From the NCBI GenBank assembly GCA_023634235.1, contig JAMKCF010000012.1, forward strand, positions 2,401,001 through 2,465,000: DNA of 64,000 nt, read 5' to 3'. The first letter of the stretch is position 1. Every line of letters starts with the position of its first letter. Made by a program: the position numbers and the translations under genes. Shown here piece after piece: positions 12,401 through 26,500 of the stretch. Under the pieces are notes generated by a model. It saw nothing but the letters and a program-made list of their open reading frames with translations, searched no databases and was not told the DNA's origin. This DNA is from Pisaster brevispinus. Its lineage: Eukaryota; Echinodermata; Asteroidea; Forcipulatida; Asteriidae.

Positions 12401-15400
12401 AGTAGCAGGGCACTTATTTCTTGGAAACCCCCCCGGGTAGGTCCCAATCATCTCAGCTCCCTAGAGAACCATCTCTGCCCTCACAGATACCCATTCACTC
12501 TTGGGTGATTCGATACGGCGTTATTACAATTAGAGCACTCACAGTCCTGTGACTGCCAACCATCTGCGTTAAAGCAGGCTGAAGTGTATATTTACTGTAA
12601 AGGTACCTTTTCTGAGTGAGTCCAGTTCCTGCTCTTTAGAAGCGAGGATCTCATCTTGACTTGCCATGGTAGCTTCCTGCTCCTGCATGCCGGCCTTTAA
12701 GACAGGGATTATCTCATTGGTGGCTCTTAAATCTGGGAGAGAGATGGAGCAAATTATCAGAACATTCTGCTATGTCTGTGTCACATACGATACAGGAAAG
12801 CTCCATTAAAGAATTTCTGAGTTTTGGCCACAAAAACTCGGAAACTATATATTCATTCTTTTCACCCATTAGGTGGGTTTACATTAAATTACTTGGGTCA
12901 TTAAACTTAATGGATGAGCAGTTAATCAGCAGCACTACTGGTTTGTGCATGATCCAATTATGTCCACTGTTTAGAAAAGTAATTACATGAAGATAACAGG
13001 TGTGAGCTGTCAGACGAAACTGATGTTTCATTAGAGCCTCTTTCTTTAATGGGGCTTTCCTGTAATGTAGGTTTATAATTACAACTGGGTCATCCTTTTT
13101 GGTTTTACCCTCACATCGATGTGTGATAAGCATTGTATACTTGGTTCTTTCCAAGTCCTACTGAAAAAGTCCACAGCCATACCTATTCAAACTCACATAC
13201 CCAGCATTCTACAGGAATGTCCAATAACCCCTACACCACAGACCTAACCCTGTGACTGCAACAGGCTGCTGGGCCCAATTTCGTGACACTGCTTGTCGCG
13301 GAATTCTGCTCGTACGATCCGTGGAATTATGCACTTTACAGGGCAAAGAACTTTGCAGTGAGCAGAGACATGAAGTGGGGCCCGCTTGGTTGCCCCTTAT
13401 TCTAGACACTGCAACCTCTCAGATGTTACTATATCAGGAGATCTACAGAATCTATGCATCACCAGAAATACAAAACTACAGGTTTGGACACAAGGTGGAC
13501 TATGTCTTTCTCCCTTTGGTGAATGTTTTACTTCTTTCAAGAAAATTTGAGATTTTGAGGAAAAACCTGAAGCAAAGAAAAATCCTGAGAAATCACAAGC
13601 TTGTTATTAATTTGAGTTTTTAATTTAGTTGCACAGTTTTGCGGTGATTGGAAAGAAAAAGAGAGATCTTTAAAAAAGTCAAGATGAACCCTGAAAATTT
13701 TTCAGGGTTCATCTTGACTTTTTTCAAAATAATCAACGCACTTTTTAAAGAAGGAACAATTGACCCAATTCATCTAATGTCATCATCAAAACAATCTTGG
13801 TTGCGCCTTTTTAGGAGCAAATATCCCTGTGTGTTATACGGTGGAGCGTGCATTTAAGGTGACACGGTGTTTACGCGCATACGATAATTCTGACATGCAA
13901 TTTGACTCCCCAAGATGGTGAGCATGTCAGACAGAAGACGAGTGTGGTATTGGTGCAAGGGGTCAACAGCAAGTTTTTTCGTTGTGGGACCTTTGGCTGA
14001 CTCGGTGGGTCATACCTTTCTCTGCTGCCTGGAGTTTGTGGCACTGCGTCTCTATCTCATTCATGAGCTGCTTGATGGTGTCTGCTTTGCTCTTGGTCTT
14101 GACCTTCTGCTCGTCTAGGGATTTCTCCAGACCTTTACAGCGCTCCTCGTTGGTTTTCTGCTGGTCCTTTGAAATGAATTCAAAACATTTTATCAATTTA
14201 GAAGCTTCAATTTTCAATTCATCTGCTAGGGAAACATAAAAAGAGTGTTGAGATTTGTGGAGAGGTGAGAAACACAAAAAACGCAGCAAGAGAAAAATTT
14301 GAATGTTAGAAAATCTTTCAATTAAAACTACTCTCTTTTAAAATTACATTTCAAAGTGAAGAAAAGATTAAAGACTCCAAAGGAAAAAATGCCAAAGATT
14401 CAAAGGAAGTTCAGTACATTTATATTACAGGCCTGTGAATGGACCCTTAAAAAAAGAGCTGAAACACTATACATGATGTAAGAATGATCGTGGAGCGTCA
14501 AGTGAGCGCGCGTCACGCATTTACGCTGGTCGAATTCGGGCACCTCATTGATCCAGTCACTAGGCTTATTTCACATTATTAAAGTTGTACATTGTTGTTG
14601 TGATGCATATATTAGGCTTTATAAAAAAATCGTAAAAAATAAAAATAAATAAAAATAAATATATATACATATATATTTTTTAATGATTTTTTTTTAAGGA
14701 AAAAAAAAAAAAAAAAGCGGAAATAAAAAATCGTCACGGTCAAGGAAAAAGCGGAAATCCACTTTAAAGTGGAGATTTCACAGGCCTGATATTAGTTGAG
14801 TACAATCGGGTGGCTTTGAGGTGATGCTGTGCAACATTATTGCAGCCAACAATGGCAGAAACACAGGGCCAAACCTCTTCTCTTAACGATACTAAAAGTG
14901 AAATGGGTTGTTTTTCGTGTAATACACAACATACAGGACCTATGGCTTCATGTCACATCTGGGGGATGAAACAATAATGGTGAAGTGTCTTGGTTAAAGA
15001 CAAAAGTGTGAAGACCGGGACTTGAACCCACACTCTGCTGGTCAGAAACACTAGAGCTTGACTGCGGTGTGCTTGGGGTGCTCGGCCAGAACACGCTAAA
15101 CGTAAAAGTAGTAAAAAAAGGTGTACCTTGAGCTGCTGGATCTCCAGTGCCTCCTTCTCTTTTTGGGCAAGACTTTGCTGCAGCGAAGTGCACTGCCTTG
15201 ACAAATTTTGCACTGTCGTTTCAGCGGTTGATCTCTGGTGTTCTGTCTCTTTAAGCTTGTCGTCCAACGTCTTAAGCTGGGAGCGAAGATCAGTAGCACT
15301 GCCCTGCCATTTAGATGCTTCGGCGAGGGCGATTTCTTTTTCCGTCAAGGTGCACTGCATCTCTTTGATACTGCCCTCTAGTTCTTGGTTACGTTTGGCT

Positions 15401-18400
15401 AGTTCAGCGCTGGATGCTGTCGTCCGCTCCGCTGTCTCAAGCTGGGAGCGGAGGAGAGAGACCTGGCAGCCGTAGTCTGATGCGACCTTCTTGGTATTGT
15501 AGTGGGCTTTCTGTTCCGTTTTGATTTCTTCCTTCAGGTACTCCAGGTCACTTTCAAGGGCAGCAGCTCTGACTGTGGCCTCTTGGCCCTTGGTGTTTGT
15601 CTGCTCGTAGCGTGTCTGTAGATCCTCCAGTTCTTCCTCAAGGTCTTTGATGCTCTTAGATTCAAGTGTACTGACAACCACAGATGTATTTGTTGCCACC
15701 TCTTTTGCCTCCCTTTCTTTTAGTGCCAGTGCATCTAAAAACAGGAAAGTTAACCCAATAATAAATTTGAACTTACTGAGGTAAAAGTTCCAGCATTTTA
15801 AACAACCTCATCGACATAGCTAGTTGCTTATCAAAAACCCTGTAATACATGTACACTCACTGTACATAATAATTTTCCACTGCCAAGAAATTAGTTTGTC
15901 GTGTCAGCGCAAAAAACGGCACAAAAATGCTCCATGCAAAAACGTCATATCTCAGCAAGTACTTGTTTTGTGGGTTCATCCGGGCTATTTAAAGTGAGAT
16001 CTTGCGTGTACATAAATAATATTTTAGGAGCTAAAACATCTTAACAACGACACGATAAATTGTTGTCACAGTTGTTTGTTAAATGGACACATTGCCTTTG
16101 CATTCGATGCTTTGGGCTATATATACAGTATTTGTTGTCAAAAGTAGAGTATAATGATTCACACAAACATTCCTCGAAATGGAGTGGTTTTTCCTTTAAC
16201 TTCATGACCTAACACGGTCCATAATTCTGTGGAGTCAAAAATTTGCTTCCACAAAATGTCGGGGACAGTGTTAGTTCACGAAGTAAAAGGATATGTCGAA
16301 ATGATGGCACTTTCCTCTTTTTGTAACCCCTGGAGTTTAAAATTCCCAGACAAGAACTCCGTTATATGTGGAAAAGCTGATTTTCTTCATCAGGCTGACG
16401 TAAAAAGTCTTAATTTAACACAGAATGAGGAAATGGAACCACATAGTGACATACCGTGAGCTTCTTTCAGCTTAGTCTCCAAGTCCAGCAGTTTTTGGTC
16501 CTTAGTGCACATCTTGGCCTTTGCCTCCTCCAGGGCTTGGCTGCTAGCCTCCATCAGACTCTGCAGTTCGCAGGACGTCTGATCCTGTACGCTCATCTTC
16601 TCCTCTGTTTCGTCCAGGGTGTCCTTCAACTTCTGCACGTCTTCTCTGAGACTCACGATGGTCTTTTCTTGATCCTGTGATTGTAACATCTTCTCCTCTG
16701 TTTCATCCAGGGTGCCCTTCAACTTCTGCACCTCTCCTCTGAGACTCACGATGGTCTTTTCTTGATCCTGTGATTGCAACATCTTCTCCTCTGTTTCATC
16801 CAGGGTGTCCTTCAACTTCTGCACCTCTCCTCTGAGACTCACGATGGTCTTTTCTTGATCCTGTGATTGCAACATCTTCTCCTCTGTTTCATCCAGGGTG
16901 TCCTTCAACTTCTGCACGTCTCCTCTGAGACTCACGATGGTCTTTTCTTGATCCTGAGATTGCAACATCTTCTCCTCTGTTTCATCCAGGGTGTTCTTCA
17001 ACTTCTGCACGTCTTCTCTGAGACTCACGATGGTCTTTTCTTGATCCTGTGATTGTAACATCTTCTCCTCTGTTTCATCCAGGGTGCCCTTCAACTTCTG
17101 CACCTCTCCTCTGAGACTCACGATGGTCTTTTCTTGATCCTGTGATTGTAACATCTTCTCCTCTGTTTCATCCAGGGTGTCCTTCAACTTCTGCACGTCT
17201 TCTCTGAGACTCACGATGGTCTTTTCTTGATCCTGTGATTGTAACATCTTCTCCTCTGTTTCATCCAGGGTGCCCTTCAACTTCTGCACCTCTCCTCTGA
17301 GACTCACGATGGTCTTTTCTTGATCCTGTGATTGTAACATCTTCTCCTCTGTTTCATCCAGGGTGTCCTTCAACTTCTGCACGTCTTCTCTGAGACTCAC
17401 GATGGTCTTTTCTTGATCCTGTGATTGTAACATCTTCTCCTCTGTTTCATCCAGGGTGTCCTTCAACTTCTGCACCTCTCCTCTGAGACTTATAATAGTC
17501 TTTTCTTGATCCTGTGATTGTAACAGAAGTTTTACTGTCATTAGGATTGTCTCACTGGTACAATTTTAGTGGAGTGTCCTGGCCAGGAATTTAGTGGGCT
17601 GTGCATTCAAGCACTAGCATGATCAAAGGAGTCCATATTTAATGGGAAAAAAAAAAAATTGTTGTTGTAATGAGTCAAGATAACATGACAATGACGATGG
17701 CTGGTCGGATGGTAACACTTCACTATAGCAAATATAACTAAAAGAAGTCACCCGTTACACAAGCTTAAAGGCCCCAGGTTTCCCTTTCTACTATGAGGTA
17801 GTGGACAAACAGTAAAACAAGTTCTTGTCCGAACTTGGGATTCTCGATCCCAGTTTCTCCAATCTGCTCCCACAGCAGTAGATAGGCCTAAACACAAGGA
17901 CAAGTTCTTATCTGAACAAGGTAGTCTCCCCATTCCCAGTCTACTTTACGGCAGTAGAGTAACAGGAGGACAAGTTCTTTTGCAAGAGTATTCTACACAA
18001 ATTCTATCAAATGGTAATAAAGATTGTTGTTTGACTAAGGATTTGATGCTTGGTCTTTACTTTGGGTCATATGAAACAACATCTTGTTAGAAGAAATCAG
18101 TAGTGGCTTGGAGAAACGCTGATGATGTATGGGAGCATTAAACAAATATACTCAGCAATAATCCAAGTATCAATTTGTGGTAAAAATCTGGAAAAAAACC
18201 CCCCCAAAAACAAAACAAACTTCAGAACAGATGTCCCACTGGCACGAAGCCCAAGATTTTTCAGAACTGGACACAAATTTTGAAAGTGTGCTTTTAGCAT
18301 GCTGTAGTTGAGACAGGGTCCTCTTAATGTTTTTACTTGGTGTTTATCTTGGATTTAAAAATCCCTACAGTGCTATCTGGGGCTTTCTCAATGGCGTCAT

Positions 18401-21400
18401 CTTGATGGACGGATTTCCAGAAAAAAACTTGAACTTGTACCTTGAACTGCTGGATCTCCAGTGCCTCCTTCTCTTTTTGGGCAAGACTTTGCTGCAGCGA
18501 AGTGCACTGCCTTGACAAATTTTGCACTGTCGCTTCAGCGGTTGATCTCTGGTGATCTGTTTCTTTAAGCTTGTCCTCTAACGTCTGAAGCTGGGAGCAA
18601 AGATCAGTAGCACTGCCCTGCCATTTAGATGCTTCGGCGAGGGCGATTTCTTTTTCCGTCAAGGTGCACTGCATCTCTTTGATACTGCTCTCTAGTTCTT
18701 GGTTACGTTTGGCCAGTTCAACGCTGGATGTTGTCGTCCGCTCTGCTGTCTCAAGCTGGGAGCGGAGGAGAGAGACCTGGAAGCCGTAGTCTGATGCCAC
18801 CTGGTGGGCTTTCTGTTCCTTTTTGATTTCTTCCTTCAGGTCACTTTCAAGGGCAGCAGCTCTGACTGTGGCCTCTTGGCCCTTGGTGTTTGTCTGGTCG
18901 AAGCGTGTCTGTAAATCCTCCAGTTCCTCCTCAAGGTCCTTGATGCTCTTAGATTCAAGTGTACTGACAACCACAGATGTATTTGTTGCCACTTCTTTTG
19001 CCTCCCTTTCTTTAAGTGCCAGTGCATCTAAAAACAGGAAAGTTAACGCAATAATAAATTTGAACTTACTGAGGTAAAAGTTCCAGCATAACAACCTCGT
19101 TGACATAAATGGTTGCTTAACCAAAAACCCTGTAATATATATACATAATCATTTTCCACTGCCAAAAAATTACTTCGTTATGTCAGTGACAAACTGAGTG
19201 TAAACTCCATTTTGCAAAAGAATTGCAAAAAAGTGCTCCATGCAAAAATGTTGTATGTCAGCAAGTACTCGTTTTGAGGGTACATCCAGACTATTTAAAG
19301 TGAGATACAATATTTTGGCAATTTCAAACTCGTGCATACATTCTGAAATGTCCACATACCGTGAGCTTCTTTCAGCTTAGTCTCCATATCCAGCAGTTGT
19401 TGGTCCTTAACGCACATCTTGGCCTTTGCCTCCTCCAGGGCTTGGCTGCTAGCCTCCATCAGACTCTGCAGTTCGCAGGACGTCTGATCCTGTACGCTCA
19501 TCTTCTCCTCTGTTTCGTCCAGGGTGTCCTTCAACTTCTGCACGTCTTCTCTGAGACTTGCGATGGTCTTTTCTCGTTCCTGTGATCATAACAGAAGATT
19601 TACTGTCATTAGGATTGTCTTACTCATATAATTTTGTGGAGTGTCATGGCCAGGAAGTCTAGTGGACTATATGTATGCTTTATCAGAGGAGTTCATAGTA
19701 TAAACTAAACAATAAACCAAACATCTTTTTTTAATCAGCCAAGATAAAATAACAATGACGATGGCTAGTCGAAATGTTGAGACCAATACATCTCACTCGA
19801 CAGTAGTGAAGATAACTTACAGAAGTCCCCCAACACACTCTAAGGAAGTAGATAAACAGCAAATAGCAAGAAAAGTTCTTATCAGAACTAGAGATTCTTA
19901 ATCTCGCTTTACCAGCGAGAGGTTGAAGTGAGAAAAGTGCGAGAGGTTGAAGCCATCAGGCTTTTTCCATATGCGTTTTCGCTGTTGAACTATTCAAACA
20001 AAAGTTATTCATAATTTGTATGCAAATAAGTGAAGTGCTGAAAAGTTAACAAACCACAATGTATAATAGGTCAATGTATGCTGAACCCCAATTGCTTATG
20101 ATTTACATGGAATCTGGTTAGTGTGCCCACAAGTTTACCTGAACTTTGACCTGCTCGGCATGAAGCAAGAGGCTGGATACGTATTCATCGTCCGGGTCCG
20201 TCTCAATGCGCGGCCTCTTCTGTGGTTTCTTCACAGACTTCTCGTACATCTCCAGTCGCTTCTCGTACATCTCTTCATTGATCATGCGTTCCTCCTCCAT
20301 GCGATCTCTGTCAGAGAAAGAGAAAAATGTCGGTGTCAAATGGTACGATTTCAAATTAGTGAGGACTAAAAACAACCGAGGTTAAAAGATTCAGAAACGC
20401 AGTTATTGATACATGTAAGTGACAAAACACAAAATTGCATATCTGATAACTCGCTGGCCATGGATTTTCAATTTTTGTTAATGCAAGTTTACCCAAAGCA
20501 AGGCTAAGGGCCACTCTTTGTAAGGGGCTGCAAGAAGAAAAGATATAAGATGAAAATAACTCAGGGGAGCTGAAGGTAGGAATTGATAATCCTCTTAAAA
20601 CAGTCTAGATTGTAGGATGGAGGGAAACATGCACCAGACAAGGAGTTCAGAGATATGCAGTGCATGGAATAAAGCTGTTGGGGTGGGCCTTTGTTCTAAA
20701 TCTCAGCAAAGCAAGAGTATATACCGGGGAGAACAAGCAGAAAGCACAGTAGGTCACCCTGGTTGGTGTCACACCAGGTCGGACACACTGATGTCACGAT
20801 TACCATACAAATATTTGTAGAAAAGACAGAGGCTGGCTACAGACACAAAGTGGGAAAGAGTTTGTAATGTTGATCCCAACCCTTCACCAACAAGATTAAC
20901 ATTACGTTTCTGCCTTCTATCTAATAAAGATAAATTGACAGGCAGAAGCTTCGGCCAAAATGTGACAACAGTACTCCATCAAGGGACGCTAGTACGGTAG
21001 TTGTCATATACAGGTAAAGAGTAGCATCAGTTGGTGCGTGTAATTACAAAACCATCAGATCTTAAAACTTTCAGCGTATCAAGAACTTTTTGATGGATTC
21101 ATCTCTTTGTGAAAACAGTGACATAGTGTGCTCTTGTTACCATTAGAAACTGATAAAAGATGACAGCTTACTTGTACTCTGACTCTATCTGAACGAGCTG
21201 CTGAGACATCTCCTGGCAAACCTCGGCTCTTATCTGGACCTCCATCATCATCTGCAATTTCTTGGCTTCAATCAGTTGAGACTTGAGTGACTCCACCAGG
21301 GAAACCAGCTTCTGCAAGACAACAAGTGGGATACGAGGCATTTGTAGAATCAAATGAAAAATACATGGACTATAAATGGAAGACCTTACAATGACAATTA

Positions 21401-23548
21401 TGACAACATAAAAGAAAGAAAAGTTAACTGATACATAAATAATTGACCTGATAGAGAGGTAAACCTGAGCCAGTTGAGCAAAAATCAACCATCATTTAAA
21501 CCCATAATAATCTTTACTTGAGTCCATTTGTGCAGCACTGCTCGAAGATGCCATTATTTCTCCTTAACAAATCGCCAAGGATTCTAAACACAACTGAAGG
21601 AATGAAAGACTTACAACTTTAGACTCTTTTGGAGTGGTTTCTACGTCTCCCTCCTCGTCGTCATCTGTCTCGTCATCTTCTTCATCCTCCTCATTAAACG
21701 TCTCCTCGACCGTTGTCAGATCCAGGTTTGTATCTGGGTTGTATCCGGGCGTGGCCCAGGCAACTGAGACCCTGTTGCGAGGTAGCGACTGGTTGATTGC
21801 CAGGGAGAGGTCTCGGGAAGATGGGTACTTAGGTGGGGCTGCGACGGCTGGGATCTTCCACTTGTTGTCCAACTTGGAGGTGATCGTTGTAACCTGTTAA
21901 TGAAACCAAGGGTGCCTCATAAGTGAACTTCATCACTGTAGCTCGCAAACCTGAGCAAACATTCATTTGCGATGAAATACACAATTACATAATTAGAAAG
22001 TACATGTATGACTCTAGCTTCAAACTCTGTCAGCAAGTTTTTTTTCTCATTTCAAGTATGATGTTGTAAAAATATTCTGGGCCAGTAAATTTGACCATGT
22101 GGTTTTGTGGATTTTCCCCTCCCAAGTTTCAGCCCCAATATAATGAAAGGTATAATCCATGCAAACAATTCTTTGTACAAATGAAGGTTACCTGTTTGGC
22201 GATTGCTGAGAACTTCAGTACGTGGATGGTTTCATCAAAACCTGACGCACACTGGTTGACGTTGACAATCATGGAAGCCTTGCCTTTACCCATAAAGAAA
22301 CTCTGAAATAACCGTGTCAGCTTACTCTCCCGAAACGGGATGATCTTGGGGTTGGACCTAAATGAAGAAACAAAACAGAAAAACAAATAAATAAAAAAAA
22401 AACCAGACTGCATTTCTAAAGGAATTGCCAAATCAGCAATATTTCCAGTTGAAGTCGACTTAAAAAAACAATCGTACACATAGTTTTAAACTCAAAACTA
22501 GAATGACTCTTAATCACTTTGATTTTACCAATATTCAAAATACTTTTGGTGTACTATGATTTCCTGGTTTAATTTTAAGTTATGCCAGCAATGAGAAGAA
22601 GGAAGATTTCATATTGACTTCAAGTTGCCTTGTTTAGTGATATAGGCCAAGCTTCATAGAGCTGCTTAGGCACAAAATTAAACTAAGCACAGAACAATTT
22701 CATTACGTGTTTTTTTTCACACATCAAACCGCACAATTAGTGCAAATACCAGGATAAATAGAAAATGTGAAGAATTGTTGAGTTTAAGATGAGGGAGGAA
22801 AACCCCTATGGGGAAAACCCATGCAATCAGGCGGAGACTGAACAACCCAATCCACATGCAAGGCCCCAGTCTGAGGTAGGATTTAAACCAGGGTCAAGAG
22901 GTGAAAAGGCAGAGAAAGGCACTACTGGGCCAACCCGGTCCCCACATTTTGCTTACCGCGAAAAAGGTTACCGGTCAAAAAAGTATGTCATATTATACCG
23001 TATGTGACTGGTATCCTGCTTAGTTTTGTGTTAATCCGTTAAGCAATATTTTCTGCTTGCACAAATTTGGCAATTGTCGAGTTATAAACTATATCAAAAA
23101 CTTAAGTTAAAAGGGTTTACTTTGGATGATTCTGGTTGTATCTGAGGGTATGGATGCACTTCCCAAGAGTCAGCAACGACGTGTTGATGTTACCAGCTTC
23201 TTTGAGTCGCTCCCCTGTGTTTTGTGTTCGGGTGTAGCGCTCGGAACCGGCTAAATCACAGAACGAAAGCCTGCAGTAAGGGAAGAAAATAAGCAGTAAG
23301 TAACAGCAAGTTCAAAAAGTAGTACACCCGAATGGTAACCATAAAAAAATTGCAATCCGAGAGAAGATTTTTTGGGAAAACATAAACCCTTCACGTAATC
23401 AAATGTTCTACTTACTTGCTCACTCGGGCAACATGAGGGTTAGCAACATCAACGACACGTAGAATCTTGACACTAAAGATGCAATGACTGAGGAGAAAGG
23501 GTAAAGAGAAAAAGAAGCAAATTATGAAGAAGAAAAAAAATAAATAAA

Positions 23549-23579
<31 letters not shown>

Positions 23580-26500
23580 AAAAATTGCTTGGCACAATTT
23601 GGGAATAGTTCTACAAAACAGAAGGTCCCAAATTAATGTTTTAAAAATAAACAAGTTTATTAATTTTGATTGCGCATCACAAGAACTATTTTCCAAACTC
23701 GGAGAGGGTGTGTTTTTGTCATGCAGTCAAACCAGAATAAGAAACACTGGGGCAAGCCCCTGCTCTTTCACGATACGTGCCCTAGGTGTTCTTTCTGCAT
23801 TACACAATGCACTATGAGCAGGACCTACAGTTTACCGTCACATGTGAAAGATGGGGGGGGGGTGGGGCTTGATGCTGAGGAGCCCTATTACGTCCCAGAC
23901 AACACCAACCATGACAATACATGGAATGGTCTCCCATCCTGACCACAGAACACCAATAGCTCATCCACTGAGCAAACTGTCTGGGACAATTTTCCTACAG
24001 ATACTACTAAAAAATTGCTTAAATAAATTTGCAAGGCGGTGAACAATATTATTTGGAGCAAATTATTTTGTGTTAATAGGTTTCATGAACTAGTCTCCTG
24101 GTATTTACCTACGGCTGGAGCATTGGTTCAGCTTGGTTGCAGCAATGCTTAGATTCTGCTGGCCAATCTTCAGGATTTTGTAGGCTTCATCTGCGCTCCT
24201 ACAATAAATCTCTTTCAATCCTACATGACAAAAAAATATTATAATATTTCAAGCGCCAAAAGTAACAAAGTGAAAAACATGGTAACGGCCTAATTATGGT
24301 CATCAGCAGTTCAGCATTTGTTTTTTTGTCAACATAATGCTGGGCGAAACTATCAAGAAAGAAAGTTTCAGTTGAAAACAGATTCTACTTGTTGAGAAAA
24401 CAGGAAAAAAAAACTGTCATGGTATTTTCATCAAGACCGTCAAATCCAGAGGTGACAGCGCGTACCAACCATATCACTGGCTGCAGCATCCACAAATGGA
24501 CACCAGGGGAATTTGAATCTCCAAAAGGTCACCTGAATGTGATCTTTGGGGATTCAACAAACTTTTTAATTGATTTCTAAATAACGAACGGAGGCACTTC
24601 TGACGAAATAATTTCGCAGGATGCTTACTACCATTACCATCTTTATATATTAACAGTAGGCTTTCGGTTAAAAACTACACACATTTTTTTCCAGGTCATT
24701 ACCAAAGTATAACCAACTGTATAAGTGTCTCAAGAACCGTCGCAAGAACAATCACCTGCACCGAGAAATTCAAGCACTTGGCCTGAAATTCAAAGAGTTT
24801 CTTAAAAAGCAGCAAAAAAATGCTTAGAAATTTTCCAGCTGTTGCAGAAAATGTATATTTGTTTTATTGGTCGATTGTCTTTCGGACACGTACGTATGCA
24901 CTTAAGAATCCATAGTTTGACGCCTTTTAAAATTGTGGTTTTTAAAATTCTGCTGTTTCCATACTCTGGCTATCACCAATTGTGCTTACCTTTGATATAA
25001 ATCTGTCCGTTTTTATCTTCTGATAGTTTGAGGGGCTGTCGTCGTACTTTCTTTCCCTTTGGGATCGCTTCCAGGAGGTCGAAGATGTACTCGTTGTAGA
25101 TCTCTGCAAACGACACCCAGATGGCAAACTTGACGGGACCCTGGGCTTCCACATCGATCGACGTATCGTCGGGGATCCGACATTGAATGTCCTCTAGAAC
25201 ATTTGGCACACCTGTTAAATGAACAATAATTATTAATTATATATTTCTGGTGATGAAACCAATGATCCCTCATTAGTCAACTTTACCACTGTCAACATTT
25301 GTTTCAATCACAGATTTATAAAATTATTGTAAGGAAAAAATATTTAAAATTTGATTTCTTTTTAAGTGTTTATACAAAAAGCACAACAGGGTATGAGGCC
25401 AAATTCTTACTATTATCTGACAGATTCTGAAAGGAAATCTCCGAGCGGGAATCCTCTGTTGCTGTGGTGTAGTTAGAGGCCCTCGAGTCATCAGCATCAT
25501 CGGTAACCGAATTGTCCTGGTTCCCAACATAGAAGGAAAAGAGAAATAGTCGCCAAAATGATAAAGTATACAGAGTAACAGAGATTCATTCCAAATGATT
25601 AATGATTTACGAATCCACACAAAAATGTGAAATTATCTGACCAGCAATGGTCTGTCGTTGGAATGAATCTAAAAAAAAAAGAAAAAAGTGAAAAGACATT
25701 GATGCCTAACGTCAACTAAAACCATCACTGCAAAAATACATATAATATTGATAACTTGGGAGGCTAATCATCCTTACTCGTAGCTGAGAAGCTGAATTGC
25801 AAAGGACGCGGCAATATGGCAATATTTTGGCAGTTGGATACAGGAGGAAAAGAATCGCGTGTATTTGAACATTGGGAATTGTTATAGTGCATGAGTTTGT
25901 TTCCTTCACAAGTTGAAGCAATGAATGTGGGACCAAAGTGGTCCCTAAAATGTTTGAATACGCGCAAGACTTGCAGGGTCTCTTGGGACTGTGAGGGTTA
26001 TAATGCATACCTGTTTGAGAGTTCTTGCTGCCAGGGACAGCACAGAGTCCCTAATATCCTCTTCTTTTTGGAGCTGCCGCTCCGTCAACTTAGTGACGTC
26101 GCAGAAATAGCGAGGCTTCAGCTGCATGCTGGAATAGTGCTTACCCTCGATGCTATTGAAGATGACGTCCAGCGATCGTGGCAGTATACCGCCATCCTGT
26201 GGAGCACCTGTAAAGAATAACCAGTCAGCCTTCAAACCTCATTTCATCAAAACTTCAGACGATATGAGAACTGTCGAATGCTGACATGTGATCACCATGC
26301 AGGCCTGATGCTTCGTTTTTTGAAAGGAGACGTTCACCAAGGCATTTTCTCCTTGGTAAAAAACACCTCTATGATAAAGTTGTAACATTCTATCAAGAGC
26401 ACTCAAGGGGCACCAAGGCCAAGACCAGGGCAACTAAGGCCATGGCCTCCGTGTGATCCCAGGCCTGGAGTTGAAGAAACTTCAGTAGTGTGTGAGGCAA

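Noticed and set aside
14168..14225. Upstream extension of KIF20B exon 18 ([16 protein letters not shown]).
   Set aside because: It looks coding-like but would need phase 1 entry, while exon 17 ends in phase 0 and no linking exon was found. An unseen exon cannot be excluded.
16456..17052. Plus-strand frames with repeated [15 protein letters not shown].
   Set aside because: Antisense shadows of the 93-bp coding array.
21634..21900. Plus-strand Ser-rich frame ([14 protein letters not shown]).
   Set aside because: Antisense of the acidic neck exon of KIF20B.
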